DNA of 64,000 bases from Opisthocomus hoazin (GCF_030867145.1 NC_134415.1:66493300-66557299); one strand, 5' to 3'. Counted from the first letter of the stretch, positions 36,401-51,400 are shown. Translations and numbers: made by a program. The notes: a model not told the origin generated them from the sequence alone.

Positions 36401-39400
36401 AAGATGTCCCTGTCCATGGCAAGGGGTTGGATTAGATGATCTTTGAAGGTCCCTTCCAACCCAGATCATACTATGACTGTTTCTATGACGTAAATTATAA
36501 AGGTAGGAAAGGAGAAATAACTTTTTGACTGCCATTTTCTGGCTAGATTAACATACAGCTGGTTTTGGCTGCTAGATTTGATCTATGTGATTTGTGAACT
36601 ATATAGGATATATGAAAATTAGACATGAATGTTTTCCTCTTTTGTTGAGACAGTAGGGAAGCAAGAATGGTTTAAGACTAGTCTTAGATTCTTTTTTAAA
36701 GCAAGTAAGAAATAGTCATCAGGTAAATGCATAAGCATCTGTTATTTCTAGGTGCGTACTTGTGTGGAAGAAGTACTGTTTTTGTATTTACTTAAAAATG
36801 AAATCTCCTTAATTTAGTGAATCGCATCTAGCATATTTTCAGCAGTATTTTTTAATTACCATGAAGTATATATTCGTTAGAAGTATATTTATATTCCTAC
36901 CAATACTTCCAGATCCTTGATTTGCTAAGGATGGATGAAATGAGAGCCAACTCTGATGTACAAATTCAGGAGTGTGGTTTCCGAAAAATTTGTTGGGCAT
37001 TTCTAAAGGTATTGTAAATATTTAAATTAAGAAAGTAAATTTAGAAATCTTTTTAATCAGTTATCTAAAAGACACTGACCATAGTAAGTGGGAAAACATT
37101 TTTTAATATTTCTAGGCAACAGAGATGGAAAAATAAATCCCTGCTTGCTTGGCTGTTGCTCTTTTCCCTTTTCCTTTGCCCCATAAAATTCACAGTAACA
37201 AGCTTGACAGTAAAGAATACATATTTTTCAAGAAAGTATAGAATGTGTAAGAATTTATTTTTTATCATAAAGTACAGAAGGAGGTTTTCTTTGAAGATTT
37301 TCTGTGTGTTCATTCATTGTCTCTGCAAAGAAAATGACAAATCCACTAATTTCTGTACCCCAGTGACATTTTCAGTTGGCCAGTCTTTGAAATAGACTCC
37401 CTAGCCTAGTTATAAAATGCCTGTCATTTTTAGTTGCAGAATTTGAGATGCTGTAGCAATGAGATACAGGTAACTTACCCAGCATATTAGATACCTTTTT
37501 ATTGAAATGTGCCAATTTGTCCTTTGAGAGCTAATGAGTTTTAATTTGCCTGAGAGCTGTTTGTCTACACCTGCTCCTGTGAGTGGTAGATCTTGACAGC
37601 CATTGAGCAGTCCATGACGTGAGAAATACGGAAGAGTATAATGGACCAGAAGTCCATTGATATGGATTTGCAGTCCATTATCTTCTTCATGTCATTGGAC
37701 AGGTCCAATGATATGGAGAGGGATGTCCATATTATTCCATACAGAGTCTCTTCTCCACTCTGCCAATGAATCTACTGGAATCAGAAGTCTGGTGTCCCAT
37801 GTCTGGGTGTATAGCTCGTGGGAACTGTGCATCCAGGCATTCAGTACAGCCTACTTCTGAACAAAGGGAAGGATGAATTTCCAACTCACAAATACAAATA
37901 AAATTATGGCCTGTTCTTCATTCTTACTGCATGTCTGCATTATCCTTTCATCTGTATCAGTCAAAGTAGAAATGTCCTGGTGAGCAGTGGTCAATGTTAA
38001 TGACAGTAGGTACACTTGTTCTTTAGTTCAATAGAGAGAACTCTATTTCCTCTGAAGTTGGAAAGGTTACTGCTTTGCTGTATCTTCTGCTCTGAGTCAA
38101 AGCCTTACTAATGCCTTTACTGCAGTGTTCAAAGGGGGCAGATTTGGAAAAGACTCTTTGTGGATTGGCTGTCCTTTGAGATTTGGGTGTTTCCAGCAAG
38201 TAGTAATTAAAAAAAAAAAAAAAGGTGGTACTACAGAGGTCTTTCCACATACAGGATACTACTGTTGTGCATATGAAGTATGTTTCAAAACTAGGCTGCC
38301 ATCTAAGCTTTAATCTTAGTGATTTGATCCTGGGGGTGATTGATACATGCTTACTTCATTGCCACTTTTAGGGGTAATGTATTTCCCCCATGGGAAGTGG
38401 ATTTCAGAGTTTATATTGTAGTTGTTAAAGATACTAGAAATAATCAATGACTCTTATTACTTTTATGTTAATGTAACACATTTTTTTTCCCCTCTTTTTA
38501 ACCACCCTTGCAGCTTGTAGGTGCAAATGGAGTTCTAAACGTTGACGGAAAACTCCGTCTGCAATTATATTACCCACCTCCAAGGACCAAGTCACATTCG
38601 AATCTTGTTGAGGTTTATGACTGGTGGGCAAAATGTCCTAGAAATCGTTACCCATCAACTTTATATGTAACTGTAAGAGGCATAAAACTGCCAGATCATG
38701 TAAGTTAAATATGTAATATATAAATATATTTACAAATATACAGACTTTTCTGTAGGAACCAGAACTAGCTTAGAGTGTGCATGTGTTTGCGTGCACATAT
38801 GTAAAAGCTGTACTTACATACAGTATATAAAATAGCTGGTGTATAGCTAGCTGTAATAAGAACTTCTCATCCTAAGATATGTGTTCCAAACTCAGCCCTT
38901 CATAGCTATCTTTGAAAAACAGGCATACTTTCCCATCTGCAACTTTGCATATTTTGCCATTGACAGTCAGAAAACTTTCAGGGTACTTTCTTGAAGATTG
39001 GTATTCTTTCTTGTTACGAGAAATGACATTTTAAGTCACTGGACTTATGCAGGTGTGTGAATTCTATAAGTTAGAGAAGATGTGAGTCACTTAACTCTGA
39101 TTCCCTGCACCCTCAAGCTACAATGAGTCATGTTTTTTTTTCTCAAATGAAAACTCCTTTAAAGACAGGCTTACACTGGTATGTGCTGAGATATGCATTC
39201 AAGAGAAATAGAGGATTTATTGTTCTACAGTGTGAGTACAATGTTGTTCTATTACATAATTTTCCATGTGTATTTACAGTTGTGATAAATCTTTCTTCTG
39301 CTTACTGTTCATACAATCAAAGGTGATCTGTGGAAGCCTGGTGAGATGTGGTCCAAAACCAAGCAGATCTGTGGGATTAGTTCATATATTTTTGGGACAT

Positions 39401-42400
39401 TTTTCTAATCTGTATACTGGAATGACATCTGCAGATCTCTTGCTCAGTCAGCTGCTGAGATTGTTAGAGATTTTGTGTGCTGTGCTTGAGCAGCTGTGCT
39501 TTATCTTTCTGGAAGTGTTCTAAGCCTATCTTCTCCATGGTCTGAATGTTCTTCTGATATGTTTAGGTGCTATCACTGGTTTATAGCTGTTTCTACTGTA
39601 GTCTTCTGTGAAGCTCAAATGATGTGATGAATTTGCATAGGCTTTCTGTGTTGTGCTTGACTTGGATCCATTTGCTCCTGATGTTATTTCCTTCTTGTTC
39701 TGGTAAATGCCAGATTTTCCAAGGCTGGGATTTGAGCTCCATGTAAGAGCCATGGCCTGATACAGTTTTCTGTGCATAGATTTCTGCTTCCATTTAAGGT
39801 CTGCTACAGATCCTGCCTACTCTCCTGCTTCTCCAGAAGGTGCCGGATCTCCCATACCTCGTGCAGAGGCTGGTAGATATGAAAAGAGATGTCTCAGATA
39901 AAATGGGGCATCTTGCATGGAAGTAGACATCTATGTGTAGCCAACTGATTTAAGCTCCTAAATTGATTCCTACTTGCATAGTAGGTGTCTAACCTCCATT
40001 TTTAGTCACAAGAACCTAGACAGTTATTCACCCTGAAGTGAATACCTAGCAACTGTCACCCTGGAAGAAAACAGTAGTTTTGCCTAGTATTCAGGTGTGT
40101 TTCTGAAGAAATTTGTCTTAGTGAAACCAATCAGAACTGCAGCCAGTGCTTAGTGGCCTCTGTGTTGCTCAGCCATGCTGCTGCTGCTAGGCTTCTTCAC
40201 AGCATTAAGGCTTCCTGTGTGTTCAAGGTTGGTGTAACTTTTAGGTGAGGTTCAGTAAATGTACGCTAATAGAAGTTTGAAAGTATGTATGCTTGACCTA
40301 CAATTAGGTATTTTAATGTGTACACACATCATGAATGTGGTCAGTTCTCCTGTTTTCTTTGCAACACTAGAACATACACAATGCTGGTAATATCTTTTGG
40401 TAGCATGAGTGGATTTTGTTGTCAAAGTAGTATCTTGATTTGAGGGTGGTAGGTTAATGTCACTGGAACATGCCAAAATGTATTTTTCATACACCTTCAC
40501 CAGGTAGTGGAGTGTTACTCACTTTCCACTGACACAGATAGTTAATAAAAATAGAAGAACTGTTTGAAAAATCTGTAATACCATCCAATTGACACAACTT
40601 TGGAAGCTCGGCTGACTTGCTGGTTACTTTAAATGAAATTTTTGCTACACAGTTTTCTTGTATTAAGCTTTTTCCAATCTCTTTATTTTTTAGATGTAAA
40701 AATGCAATGCATTTGAAGTTAAAAGTACCTTTTAATCTTTTCAGATATTACCCTGTTCATTTTAAAATTATTTTATCCTTATACTTAGTTTTGTTTGCCT
40801 TAAGGTTGCTCCTTCTTTCCGCTCTATGATAGCTATTCAGCAGGAACAAAGTAGTGCAACACTGTGTGAGCTCCAGAGAGAGGGATCTAAAAAATCATGT
40901 GAAGCTTTTCCAGAGGAGAAAAAGGAGCCATTTAAATGGACAAGATTGCCTGGGCAGGTGAAGTGTTTTCTTTTCAAAGAAAAACAATTTAAAGATCTGC
41001 TACGTTTTTATAACTTTATTTTTATGATCTAAGTGTTAGGAAGCAAGATATTCATTAGAGCAAATTGAAAAAAATGCTAAACAAAGTACAAAACATGAGG
41101 AGCTCTCAGAAATAGTAGAGGATGCTTAGTGTCTTACCGAATGTGGTTGGTTTAACCATTTTTTTCCAGAACAGTCAGGTATTTTTACCTCCAGAATTCT
41201 CTAGGAACTTGACAGAGTCGGGCTATTCAGATAGTGGAAGCAAGACAGGAAATCGGTTTTCAGATTTCAGCTTGATTGAAAATATGTTTTCTTGGGGTTT
41301 TTTGGTTGGTGGTTTTTTTTTTTCATTCCCCCAGTTAAAGTTATTTTTACGGTATAACAGAAATATGAAGGAACTTTCATTGAAGAATCTTATTAAGAGG
41401 GTTCTTACTGACTTCATCCTAGCTCCTAGATCACTGTAGCTAATGGAAATTAGCAATCATAAAAAGGGAATATTTTTGCAGCTATATATAGAATGTCCAT
41501 GCAATGATTTCATATTTTGCTGAAGAATGGCATTAGCATGAGTTCATGGTTCTGTAAAAATCTGAGTAACATAACAGTTGTTAACAAAGAATGTTGATTT
41601 TTATTTTGATTCCATATTGTAGTCCACGTACAGATCCTTTCAAAAAGAACACTTAAATGTACACCCTTAATTTTATTTCCCAGTGATGTTTGCTAATAAT
41701 AATAAAATAGTGAAAAATAGATGAGTCAGTTTAATGATGGAAATCTTCTTACCAAAAATGGCAGGATAGCTAAAAAATGTGTTAATGTTAACTTTCATTA
41801 CTGTTCAGAAAGTTGCCATTCTGCAAATAAGTGTGTAATCAAAACTGAGAGAAATATGAGCCTAAGAATATTTGCCTGCCATTGTACAAATAACATTTGG
41901 GAGCTCATTTATTCTTAAGACTAGTCTATACACTTATTGAAGAACTTTAGTTGCAACAATTATGTATTTTGTGATGTGCGGTCTTGTGAAAAAGTTTCAG
42001 TAAGAGTAGCATGATGTGGCATGTCTATTTGCCAAAGAATATTAAAGCAGATGTACTTGTTTAAAAATGAATATTTGCTCAAAATTATTTTTTCCTTTTT
42101 GTACTTTTGAATTATTGTTTTACCTTTAAAGCTAAATTACCTTTTTAAAGAACCACAACATATTTGTATTTGTCTTCATAGGTACAGATAGATGGATGAC
42201 ATTTTATTTTCAAAAAGTGTTCTTTAGAATTATGAATTACTTGAAATATGAAGTAAAGATGAAATTAATTTTATATGTGAGTTGTAGCTACATGACCTGT
42301 AAATGAAAGTTTGTTCTGAGCTGTATTATTCATTCAACATTGTAATGTTTTATTTCAGAAACATGTTAAAAAGCATAAGAAGGCTTAATTGCATATATAG

Positions 42401-45400
42401 CTTCTAGCAAGATGTGTTTACGTTTATTCTGAAGTGAACATTGTATATTCAATTATTTCATAAGTAGATCTGTGTGTATACTTTTAAATGCATATGAATC
42501 TGTTCATACTAATTTTTAATTCATAGAGGTAAATCAGATTTAGGTTAAATAATCACATAACTACTCTGGATATTTTATTTCACCTTAAACTTTGAATTTA
42601 GTTCTGGAGAAAAAGCCCTTGGGTGAAAAAGAGGAAATATGTTGGGAGAGGAAGGGGTATAATACCCATGCAAATTTTTTGGAGGTGTTTTGTCTTCAGT
42701 TGTGTTTAAAAAAAACCAGGAACTGAAATACATGTGAGGAATGCTAAAGGTGATTTGGTAGACCAAAGGTCTGAGGCCTGTCGCCAGTCTTCTGAGTTCA
42801 TTGCAATCATTCAGTTACTGAAAGTTGTGCTTAGACTCCTTAAACGAGCTTGACTTAGTCTAACTCTACAGCTTTTATTATTGATGATAGTCATCATTAA
42901 GCACTACTTAAGATTAAGGAGATTATTTCAATTTTAAATTTTCTTAGTTTTTTAAAACTTGCTAGTAGTCTGTAACAATGGAGTGGAAAAGAATATACAA
43001 ACTACATGTGGCCAAAGTTACACAGCAGAACTGTCTCTGTTTATAAGGTTGAATATTTCTTTTAAATTTCCTTAAGATGTTAGTAGCTTTTTAAAACTTA
43101 TGCATGACAGGAACTAAGGATGTGTTTTAAGCATTGGGTAGTTAACATTCATAACTGTAATCCCAGTTCTTACCTGAAAAGCTAGGTTTGCCGCATACCG
43201 AACAAGCATCTGTTTTCACTGCGAGGTGGAGATATGGGCTGTTTCTGTATTCGTTTTTCTCATGATGGGAAAACACTGGCAGCAGCTTGTGCAGGAAGGA
43301 ATGGCTATCCCGTTGTTTGTAAGTTTGAAATATGTTTTGGGGTTTTTTTCTTACAACTCATGTAGTTTGAAATTAAAGGGCAAAAGATGTATTTCTGTGG
43401 GTTTTTTTAGAGGTTTTGTTTTATAATTGTTTTGTAAATTGTTCTGTGCATTAAAGAACACTGAGGAAAATGGGCTGGAACTGGCTTTTCATACATGGTA
43501 ATGTATATACAGTTTAACGGTATGAAATCACAGTTTCTGTGCAGAGGTCTAACGGAAATACTAAATCAGTTTGCAAAAGGAATATGTTTTCTGATGATAA
43601 GGTTTTAAGTGAGATAGCCTTTCTAGCCCCCACCAAATGCTTTTTGTGTAAGTTTTTCTCCTAACCTGTCGTGAAAGTTAGATATCTGGAATACTGTCAT
43701 CTCTAGACAGACTACTGGAGGCTACTGTCTTCCACGGTCCAGTTCAGTTGAAGCTACAGCTACTCCTTATTAGTCAGACTTGGGGCTGCTTCTTCACAGT
43801 AGCCTCAGCTGCATAGTTCTGAAACCCTGCATAAGAATTCTGAGATTTAGAGAGAACAGTATTTTAAGTGTACACAAAGGTGATGTTTAAATGCAAGGAA
43901 CAGTAAGTCTATAGTCCTTTATTACACAGCACTGGAAGAAGATCTCTATGTTAATCTAGTTCAAAGATTGGTCGGGTAGCTGTCAAAATTAAAAAAAAAA
44001 AAATCCAAATTTAGTTCTAATAATTTAAAGCAAATTGGCTGTTTCTCAAGGGTTAAGACGTTTGTGGCATCCATGAACCACTAGATGGAAGTATATGCTT
44101 GCTGTCCATGCATGTCTAGCAACTATTTGATCTCTGAAAATGAAGAGATAGAGAAAATTAGTTGCCTTATGCAAGCAGAAACTCCACCCAAGATTAGACG
44201 AAACTTTGCACTAATAATTTCATATAATTGATTGTAAATATGTACACAATTTTTATTTTTCTATTTAAACTTCACTAGTGTATGAAATTCCTTCTGGACA
44301 GTTCCTGAGAGAGTTTTATGGTCACCTCAGCATAGTGTATGACCTTTGTTGGTCAAAAGACAATCAATATCTTCTTACTGCATCCTCTGATGGCACTGTC
44401 AGGTGAGTATGATGATGATGTTCTGGCAGGTAGCGTCAGAAGTGCAAAACAAAGTGGTCCAGTTTCTTACTGAAAACTGTGTTATAATGTTTTAATTAAA
44501 GATTTGATTGCAATGTGATTTATTCCATAATATTATAAAAATTAAAATGCAGTTAATCATGCTGTATTTACTACATTAGTTTAGAATGCATATGTATTTG
44601 AGACCAAAGCTTTTCCAAAAACTGTAGTGTCTAAATCTACAGTGCAGCAAGAAATCCAAAAGACTGTATTTCCAGAAGTCACTGAGACAGTTAGAATATT
44701 CTGCCCTTGGAGAAATTGCCATACTGTGAATGCAATATTAAATTTGCAGATCTTAATATGAGGCAGGAAATTGAAAATTAAAGATTAAAGTTACGTGTAT
44801 AGATTGGTCACACTGTACATATATATGTAATTTCTTTTTTTGGGGGGGACACATGGTTAAATAATTTACGTTAAATTGCTGTAAATGTTCTTTGACAGTA
44901 TTGTTTCTGAGACTGAGTGTGTACACATTTTCCTCTACAATTTAAAAGTGTACTTCAACGCAGTGTTAATGTTAAAATACTAATCTGTTCAAGGTTTAAA
45001 AGCAAAACCCTCAAAACTGTAGAAAAGCATGAAAGTATGGCTGTGACACTGCATTATTTTTTTACAAGCAACTTCATAGGTTTTCATAGGGCTTTATCTT
45101 TTTTTTTAGCTTTTCAGATCCCTGTCTCTTGTTCTGTTATGCAACTCAGTAATGCTACAGGCAGTTGCATAATCAAAATGCCAGAAGAATTGTTAAATGG
45201 TATATTGTATGTGTGGAACTATTGTGCTTTTTTTTGTTGCTTGTATGTAGGAATAAAAAGAATATTTTGAAAGCTTAGCCCACAGTTTTATTTTTTGTTT
45301 GGAAGCAGGTTAAATAATAATATTTTATATTGAAGTAAATACCAATTTCAGTCATGCATGTTACCTAAAAGAAAGCCCCGCTGTTCCTCAGTTCTTGAAT

Positions 45401-48400
45401 TTTGTGGCGGCAAATTGAAACTCTAGTGGTCTGCCTCCTTTTCTGTGTACTATGCATAGTCACTGTACAAGTTGTTAGTTCCTGTATTTATTGTCTGTTG
45501 CCTTAAACTCCTTCAAAAGTCTCAGTTTAGGCAATGAGTTTCTTCTTTTTCCCTTTCATATTGGGAGCATTTTGCCGTTGAAACATGGCAGAATTGAAGG
45601 ATGAGGACCAAAAGCTACCCTGTTGCTTTAAAGTCATTATCAGTTCATTATCTGGATCATCTCTCAGGCTGAGCTCTAAGGCAACTAGAAGGGAAATTTG
45701 GGAATTTACATGAATCCTTCTTTAGATAGTGTTTTGTACATTATTCTTAAGCCTTCCCAAGCTTTAGTCCCACATTATTTGTGAACAATAAATTAATTTT
45801 TATGTTGTTAGAGCAAAACCATTCTAAAAGATAGGTAGACTCCTTGTGACCTTTGTACATTAAGTTGCAAGTTAATTGCTATAATGTAGGGGATTGCAAT
45901 TTTGTAATGAACTCTCCTCAGAATAAGCTTAGAATTCTTTGGTAGCCACCAGAAGTAGTCACCCCATGTGGAAAGGTGCCACTCAAACAATTAAATTCCA
46001 TCTTGTAACTGAGCACTCTCTGAAATGTGCTGCCCACCTGTATTTCATGATCCAGGTACCATTCAATTCTTTATGGACTCATCTTTGGGGAAGGCTCAAT
46101 ATTAAAATGTATAGCATCAGAAAAACCCCACTTCCTAAGAAAAATCTGATATTACAGCTGTGTGTAGTGAAGGATAGGAAATAGATGAATAGTGAGAACT
46201 GAATTTATGTGAAGAAAACATCCTTGAAATCAGAATCACTGTGTGGTAGGTAGCTGTTCTTTTAAAACTTTCTGGGGTGTTATTTATATTTAGTGGTCCT
46301 ACATGTTCCTTTGTAGGTTTTTTGTTCTACCTTTTTTTTTTTTTTTTTTTTTAAATGAGTGATAGCCAAGAAGGACTTAATAATTTGTTTATAACTTCTG
46401 AAAGAAAGAAACCAATCTATTCCATGAAATTCTTTATGTGTATTTTAAAATGTGCAAAATATCCATTAAATAAGTAAGTAGTCACTTCCATTTACGTTGA
46501 AGATGGAGTACTATCTAAAGTAGTAAATGCATCTTATTTCGTGTTAGAAAGTACCATATTAAAGGATTAAATATATAGGTGGGTCAAATTGGTAGAATAA
46601 ACAGGTGGTGTTAAGTGTTTGCAAGCATTTGCCTCTAGAACCACTAGAACAAAATATGGCATCAGTTATACCTGTGTATGTGATTGCTTTATACAGTGGA
46701 TATCTTAACATCCTTTCCTTTTAGAATGTGGAAGATAGAAATGCAGGCAGCATCTGCAGTGAGAGTTTTCCCTCATCCTTCATTTGTTTACACTGCAAAG
46801 TACCATCCTGTCGCTGACTCCTTGGTTGTCACAGGATGTTACGACTCGGTGATTAGAATCTGGAATGCAAATGTGAAAGAAATCCATGGGCAACTGCTAC
46901 AGGAGCTTGATGGTCACAAAAGTTTCATTAACACACTTTGTTTTGATGGAGAAGGTGTGTACTTAGTATTACATTTTCAAATAGTCTTCAGTTGAAGACC
47001 AACTTGAGTATTACTAGTTTGCTTTTTTTCAGAGGCAGTGTGAAATGTTGTAATAGAATAGAGTGTTTTTAGCCATGTTTGCAATTAATGTGTTAGTATG
47101 GTGTTTTATTTGGATGAACACAAAGGGACACATAGTCCCTGATACAAAGTGAGAATAATCAGAAAAGGTAAGTGTAGAAAGCACACGCACACAGACGTGT
47201 AGTCATCGGGCAATGATGACTGGGTGAATTTTGGTCATAGTTTAGTTTTCATTGTCCCTATAACTAGCTGTTGTTGGTTAGCTAATGTTTTGTACATATT
47301 GCAGGAAAAGTTAGCAGAGCGTAAAGTGTAGATGTTACAGTTCAGAGGAGACAAATGGATCAGGATGTAGGTGAAAAGCCTAGTAGTTAGTGTAGAGACA
47401 GAAGTTGGAAAAAAGGCAGATTTGGCTAAAGAAGTGGGTGGAAGATTTATGTACTAACTTAAAAGCAGAAGCAGAAAATCTGAAACCAGCTTCTAAAGAA
47501 CTCTCAGAACAGGAGATTGCGTGATCAGAACGGTAGCAAAACTCCACCATATTGTCATTCAAAGTTATCAACTCCATACAAAGATAAAGAAAATGAGGTA
47601 GGCATAGTTCAGTTGTGGCAACTTTAATGCTAGACTGAAGAAGGTGGAAGGTGATGAGCTGTTCAACATTGCCAGAGAAAGTGAGAAACTGAGAGGAAAG
47701 GACAGAGATTTGACTGTTGTGAGTAATGTTAACTGGTAGATTAACGGCTGAAAGCAAGTGAGAGCGCCGTACTGACATGTACTAGTGGAGAGTAGGAAGA
47801 ATTGAATATGGGTGAATAAGATACTTGGAAGAGTTTGAATTTTTCTGGTATCAGTGACATTGTTAATAATCAGGTGGTTCATTTTTTGAGGTATTCACTA
47901 GAGTAGGTGCTACAAAGAGGAAAGAGTTGCGTTTTTATAAAGAGTAAGTATTTGTGCTTAATTCAAGAACAACTATTAGAAAACAGTGTTTCTTCTTGTT
48001 CAAGATACTCTCAGTGAATGTATAGGTAAGCATTAGGCTATCATGTGAAGCTCATTGAGCTATAAATGCTCATTTTTTTGCTGGTTCTGGAATATGAGTA
48101 AAAATGAAAAAGCTTTAAAGAGTATTCAGCGCCCTAGTATCTGACTTAGGTGCTGAATCCAGATTTATGATATCAACTTATGTCATGCAGTATGAGCAAA
48201 ATGTGTATCATAGCAAAAGAGAGAAAAGAATTGGTGTTCACTTATTCACAAAAATAATAGAAAAAAGTTGTTTCTTGTTCATACATCCTTTTCTCTATTT
48301 GTTCTCTTGTGTGGTATTCTTCTACTTATAAGATGTTATTATTTCATAGGGCTCCACATGTTTTCAGGAGATAGTTCAGGACTAATAATAGTTTGGGATA

Positions 48401-51400
48401 CATCTGTCAAAGGAAGTTCTCAGCACCTGTTTCAGCACTGGAGGGTTAATAAGGTATACAGGTTTCTTAAACTAGCATTGTAATTTTTATGTGATGTTAC
48501 AAATCCAGTAATTTGATTTGAATTCAAATTTTATTATACATTAACTTTTGTTTGAAAAGGTGTATTTTCTTTAAATAAGGATACAAAAGAGCTGATAGAA
48601 CATGCTGTGATTCACTGACAAAATTTTTGAGTTGTTTTGCAACTTCTATTTTTTGTATCTAAACATTAAAATACTTGAGGTTTAATAGCATTGTATTAAC
48701 AGATGAATGCTAGTGCATTAGATTTGTTCTCTAGACCACAGGCTTTACCAGTCACCTTTGTCCATACCTTAGAGGCCTGATGTTCATACAGCATTTTTGT
48801 CATCAGCTGTGTTTCAGAAATTCATAGTCATGGTAGAATCTGCCTTGTGGTTGTGAAAAGTTAATTGCCTGGGATATAAGGCCTTAATACAGGAGCAAAC
48901 TTTTTCCTTAACCAAATAGAACGAAGTAGGCAGAAAAAGAGTAATACAAGAGAAAAATGAGTAATAATGTGTAAAAAACCAGAGTTTTAAAATACAAGGT
49001 TATGGTTTTTTACTTTTTTTTCCTTCTTTCTGTAGGAAATAAAACAAAATGATATTAAAGGAACACCGATAAATCATTTGGAGTTGCATCCAAATGGAAG
49101 GCGTTTATTAATTCACGCCAAAGACAGTACCCTGAGAATCATGGATCTCAGAATGTAAGTAGATTTTTGGTGACAAGTGCATATTTCCTTTCTGTTTTAA
49201 AATTTACTTGGGGAAATACAGTGCCATAAAACTATTAAAAGTATAGTTGTGGAGAAGATGTCCTAATAATCAAGGATAGCAATATTAGGGTTAGGAAACA
49301 GTTTCAAAACACTGCTGTATTACAGACCTTTTGTGTGATATTGGGTAAGTCTTTTAGAGTAGAATATCCAAAAACTGCTAGATTACTCGGGAGCTTAAGG
49401 TGGCATGAAGTAGAAGACACTAGTCTCCTAAAGATTGAACTCACTTTTAAAAATGCAATCTGGGCATGAAGATAACTTTTGATGCATGAAATTATGTGGG
49501 GGAAATACCTCTTTATGCTCCCCTGGCATGAAAAACTACGTTTCTCAGGAAACTTCACTCTGAAATAACATATTGGATTGGATGTCTGAACTAGCTGAAG
49601 ACTTTCCAGTCATGTAGTGCACGCTTCATCTTTTACTGTAAATGATAAATTATAATGACCATGCTAGAAGGCTAAACTATCCGCTCAATGGAAGCATGAA
49701 ATCGGTGGATTAACAAAAAACCTGTAGTTTTTGAAGCAGATAGTGTTCTTCTATCACTACCATTCCTAGAAAGCGCAGAGAGTTTTAGTTTGAGAGAGAA
49801 AAAAGGATGTGCATATTAATCTCTAAGAAAGGGTTAACATGGTGTGCAAAATTTCACAATTATAAAGCCAGTTTCTCTGTAGGACACACCATCTCCTCCT
49901 GTCTCCCACACCTTTGGCCATGTATTCCTAGCATTTCCTTTTTATCAGTTCTAGAGATCTTTTGATGCAGGGTAAGTCAGATCAGTGAACTGATCCGACT
50001 AAATCAGCCTACAAATACAAATGATTAATTTTCATTTTAATCAGCTATCTGATCTAACTCATCGGATAGCTGCCCAAACACTAGAGATGAAATAAGGGAG
50101 AGCCTGGGAAAATAAGGGTGGAGAGGATAGCAGCAGGACTGCTGCTTTGACCGCAGCCCACAGTTACACTGACTTAAGTCTATCAATAAACCACAGGGTC
50201 AGATACCCAGCAGTGATAATTTTACACGTCAGCATTAACTGTTCATTCCCTGCATGAGAAAAGAGGGGGTGGAGGTCACAGATCAACACAATTCACTTTG
50301 ATTGACAACTAGTTGTTCTTAACTTTCCTCTTTCAACTTGCTTTTTTGATCTTTTTGGATAATGCTGCTGTCATGTCACTCAGGTATGTGATCAGGGATT
50401 TGGTTTTGGTTCAGACCTCTCCTTAGGGTTTCATATGCAGGTTAGTTTTACATCTTGCAGAGCTCTTCTACATGACATCTCAGAGATACTATCTTATTCA
50501 CACAACTAAAACTCTGATTTGGGCTGAGATGGTCTTGCACTGTAAACATTAAAGCATCATTTTCTCTGGCTTGCCAAATGGAATTGTATCTAAGGTATAT
50601 TTATTCAGAATATTGTTAAAAATAATTTTCCTGTCATATTAACTGCATTGCACTTCTCCCAGCATACCTCCATTGTTTCAGCAGTAACACATTTTAAAAA
50701 TTACCGTCTACTGTCTTTGAGGGCTGTCATGGGCTATTGCTATTCTTGCCTCAAATTCTGCATCATAGTGTTACTGCTGTATTAGCCTGCATTTTGAACT
50801 TTCATATCTCTTTCCAACCTGTACCTCATGTTTGAGATTAGCCTCTTACAAGCTGGCTTATGCTTCTTTAAATCCTTTTGCAGATTCTCTCTTACGTCTT
50901 GCCTACAGACTGCTTGACAGTAGTTCATTAGTAGGTCATTATTACTATGCTAACCAGTAGTGTTTCACTGAAAAAAAAAAATTAGGATACCAAAGTACCA
51001 CAATAATATTAAAACTATTAATAGTAAATCAACATTGATGTCTGAAAATTTATTAATTCTACTGCTGGTTTTCTAACCAATGAGACACTAGTCCAAGGAG
51101 CTAAGGAGAGCTGCTGGATAAATTTAAGCACTACAGGGATGTAATCAGGCTCAGGAAGCATAACCAAAACTTTTTTGGAGAGCTTGGAGTAATTGTGCCT
51201 ATTTCCCTATTTTCTGCAAAGCCCAGGGTCAAGAAAGTGTGAATTACTACATCTGTATCCATTCTCTAGATTTGAGTATTTCCATTCTCTACTGAAACAC
51301 AAGGTTGTATACTTTCATCTGTAATTTCAGGTGCATTATGAAAGCCAGGGAAAAGAAAAGGTAAACACTGCACTCTACAAAAGGTGGGTGCTTGCATATC

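Larger units (their letters stand above)
40958..43185 (+). other. AHI1 intron 10
   Basis: 2.2 kb. It contains a possible alternative 3' terminal exon starting at 41170 (listed separately) with an AATAAA at 41701. Otherwise AT-rich and plain. Confidence 0.65.
43319..46724 (+). other. AHI1 introns 11 and 12 (interrupted by exon 12)
   Basis: Intron 11 (43319-44278) carries a CTCF-core match at 44078-44088. Intron 12 (44403-46724) holds a 21-base poly-T run at 46332-46352. No repeat family recognised in either. Confidence 0.65.

Noticed and set aside
47380..47882. Two overlapping minus-strand open frames of 132 and 104 codons in intron 13
   Set aside because: They overlap each other in different frames, have no promoter or splice context, and match no family I know.
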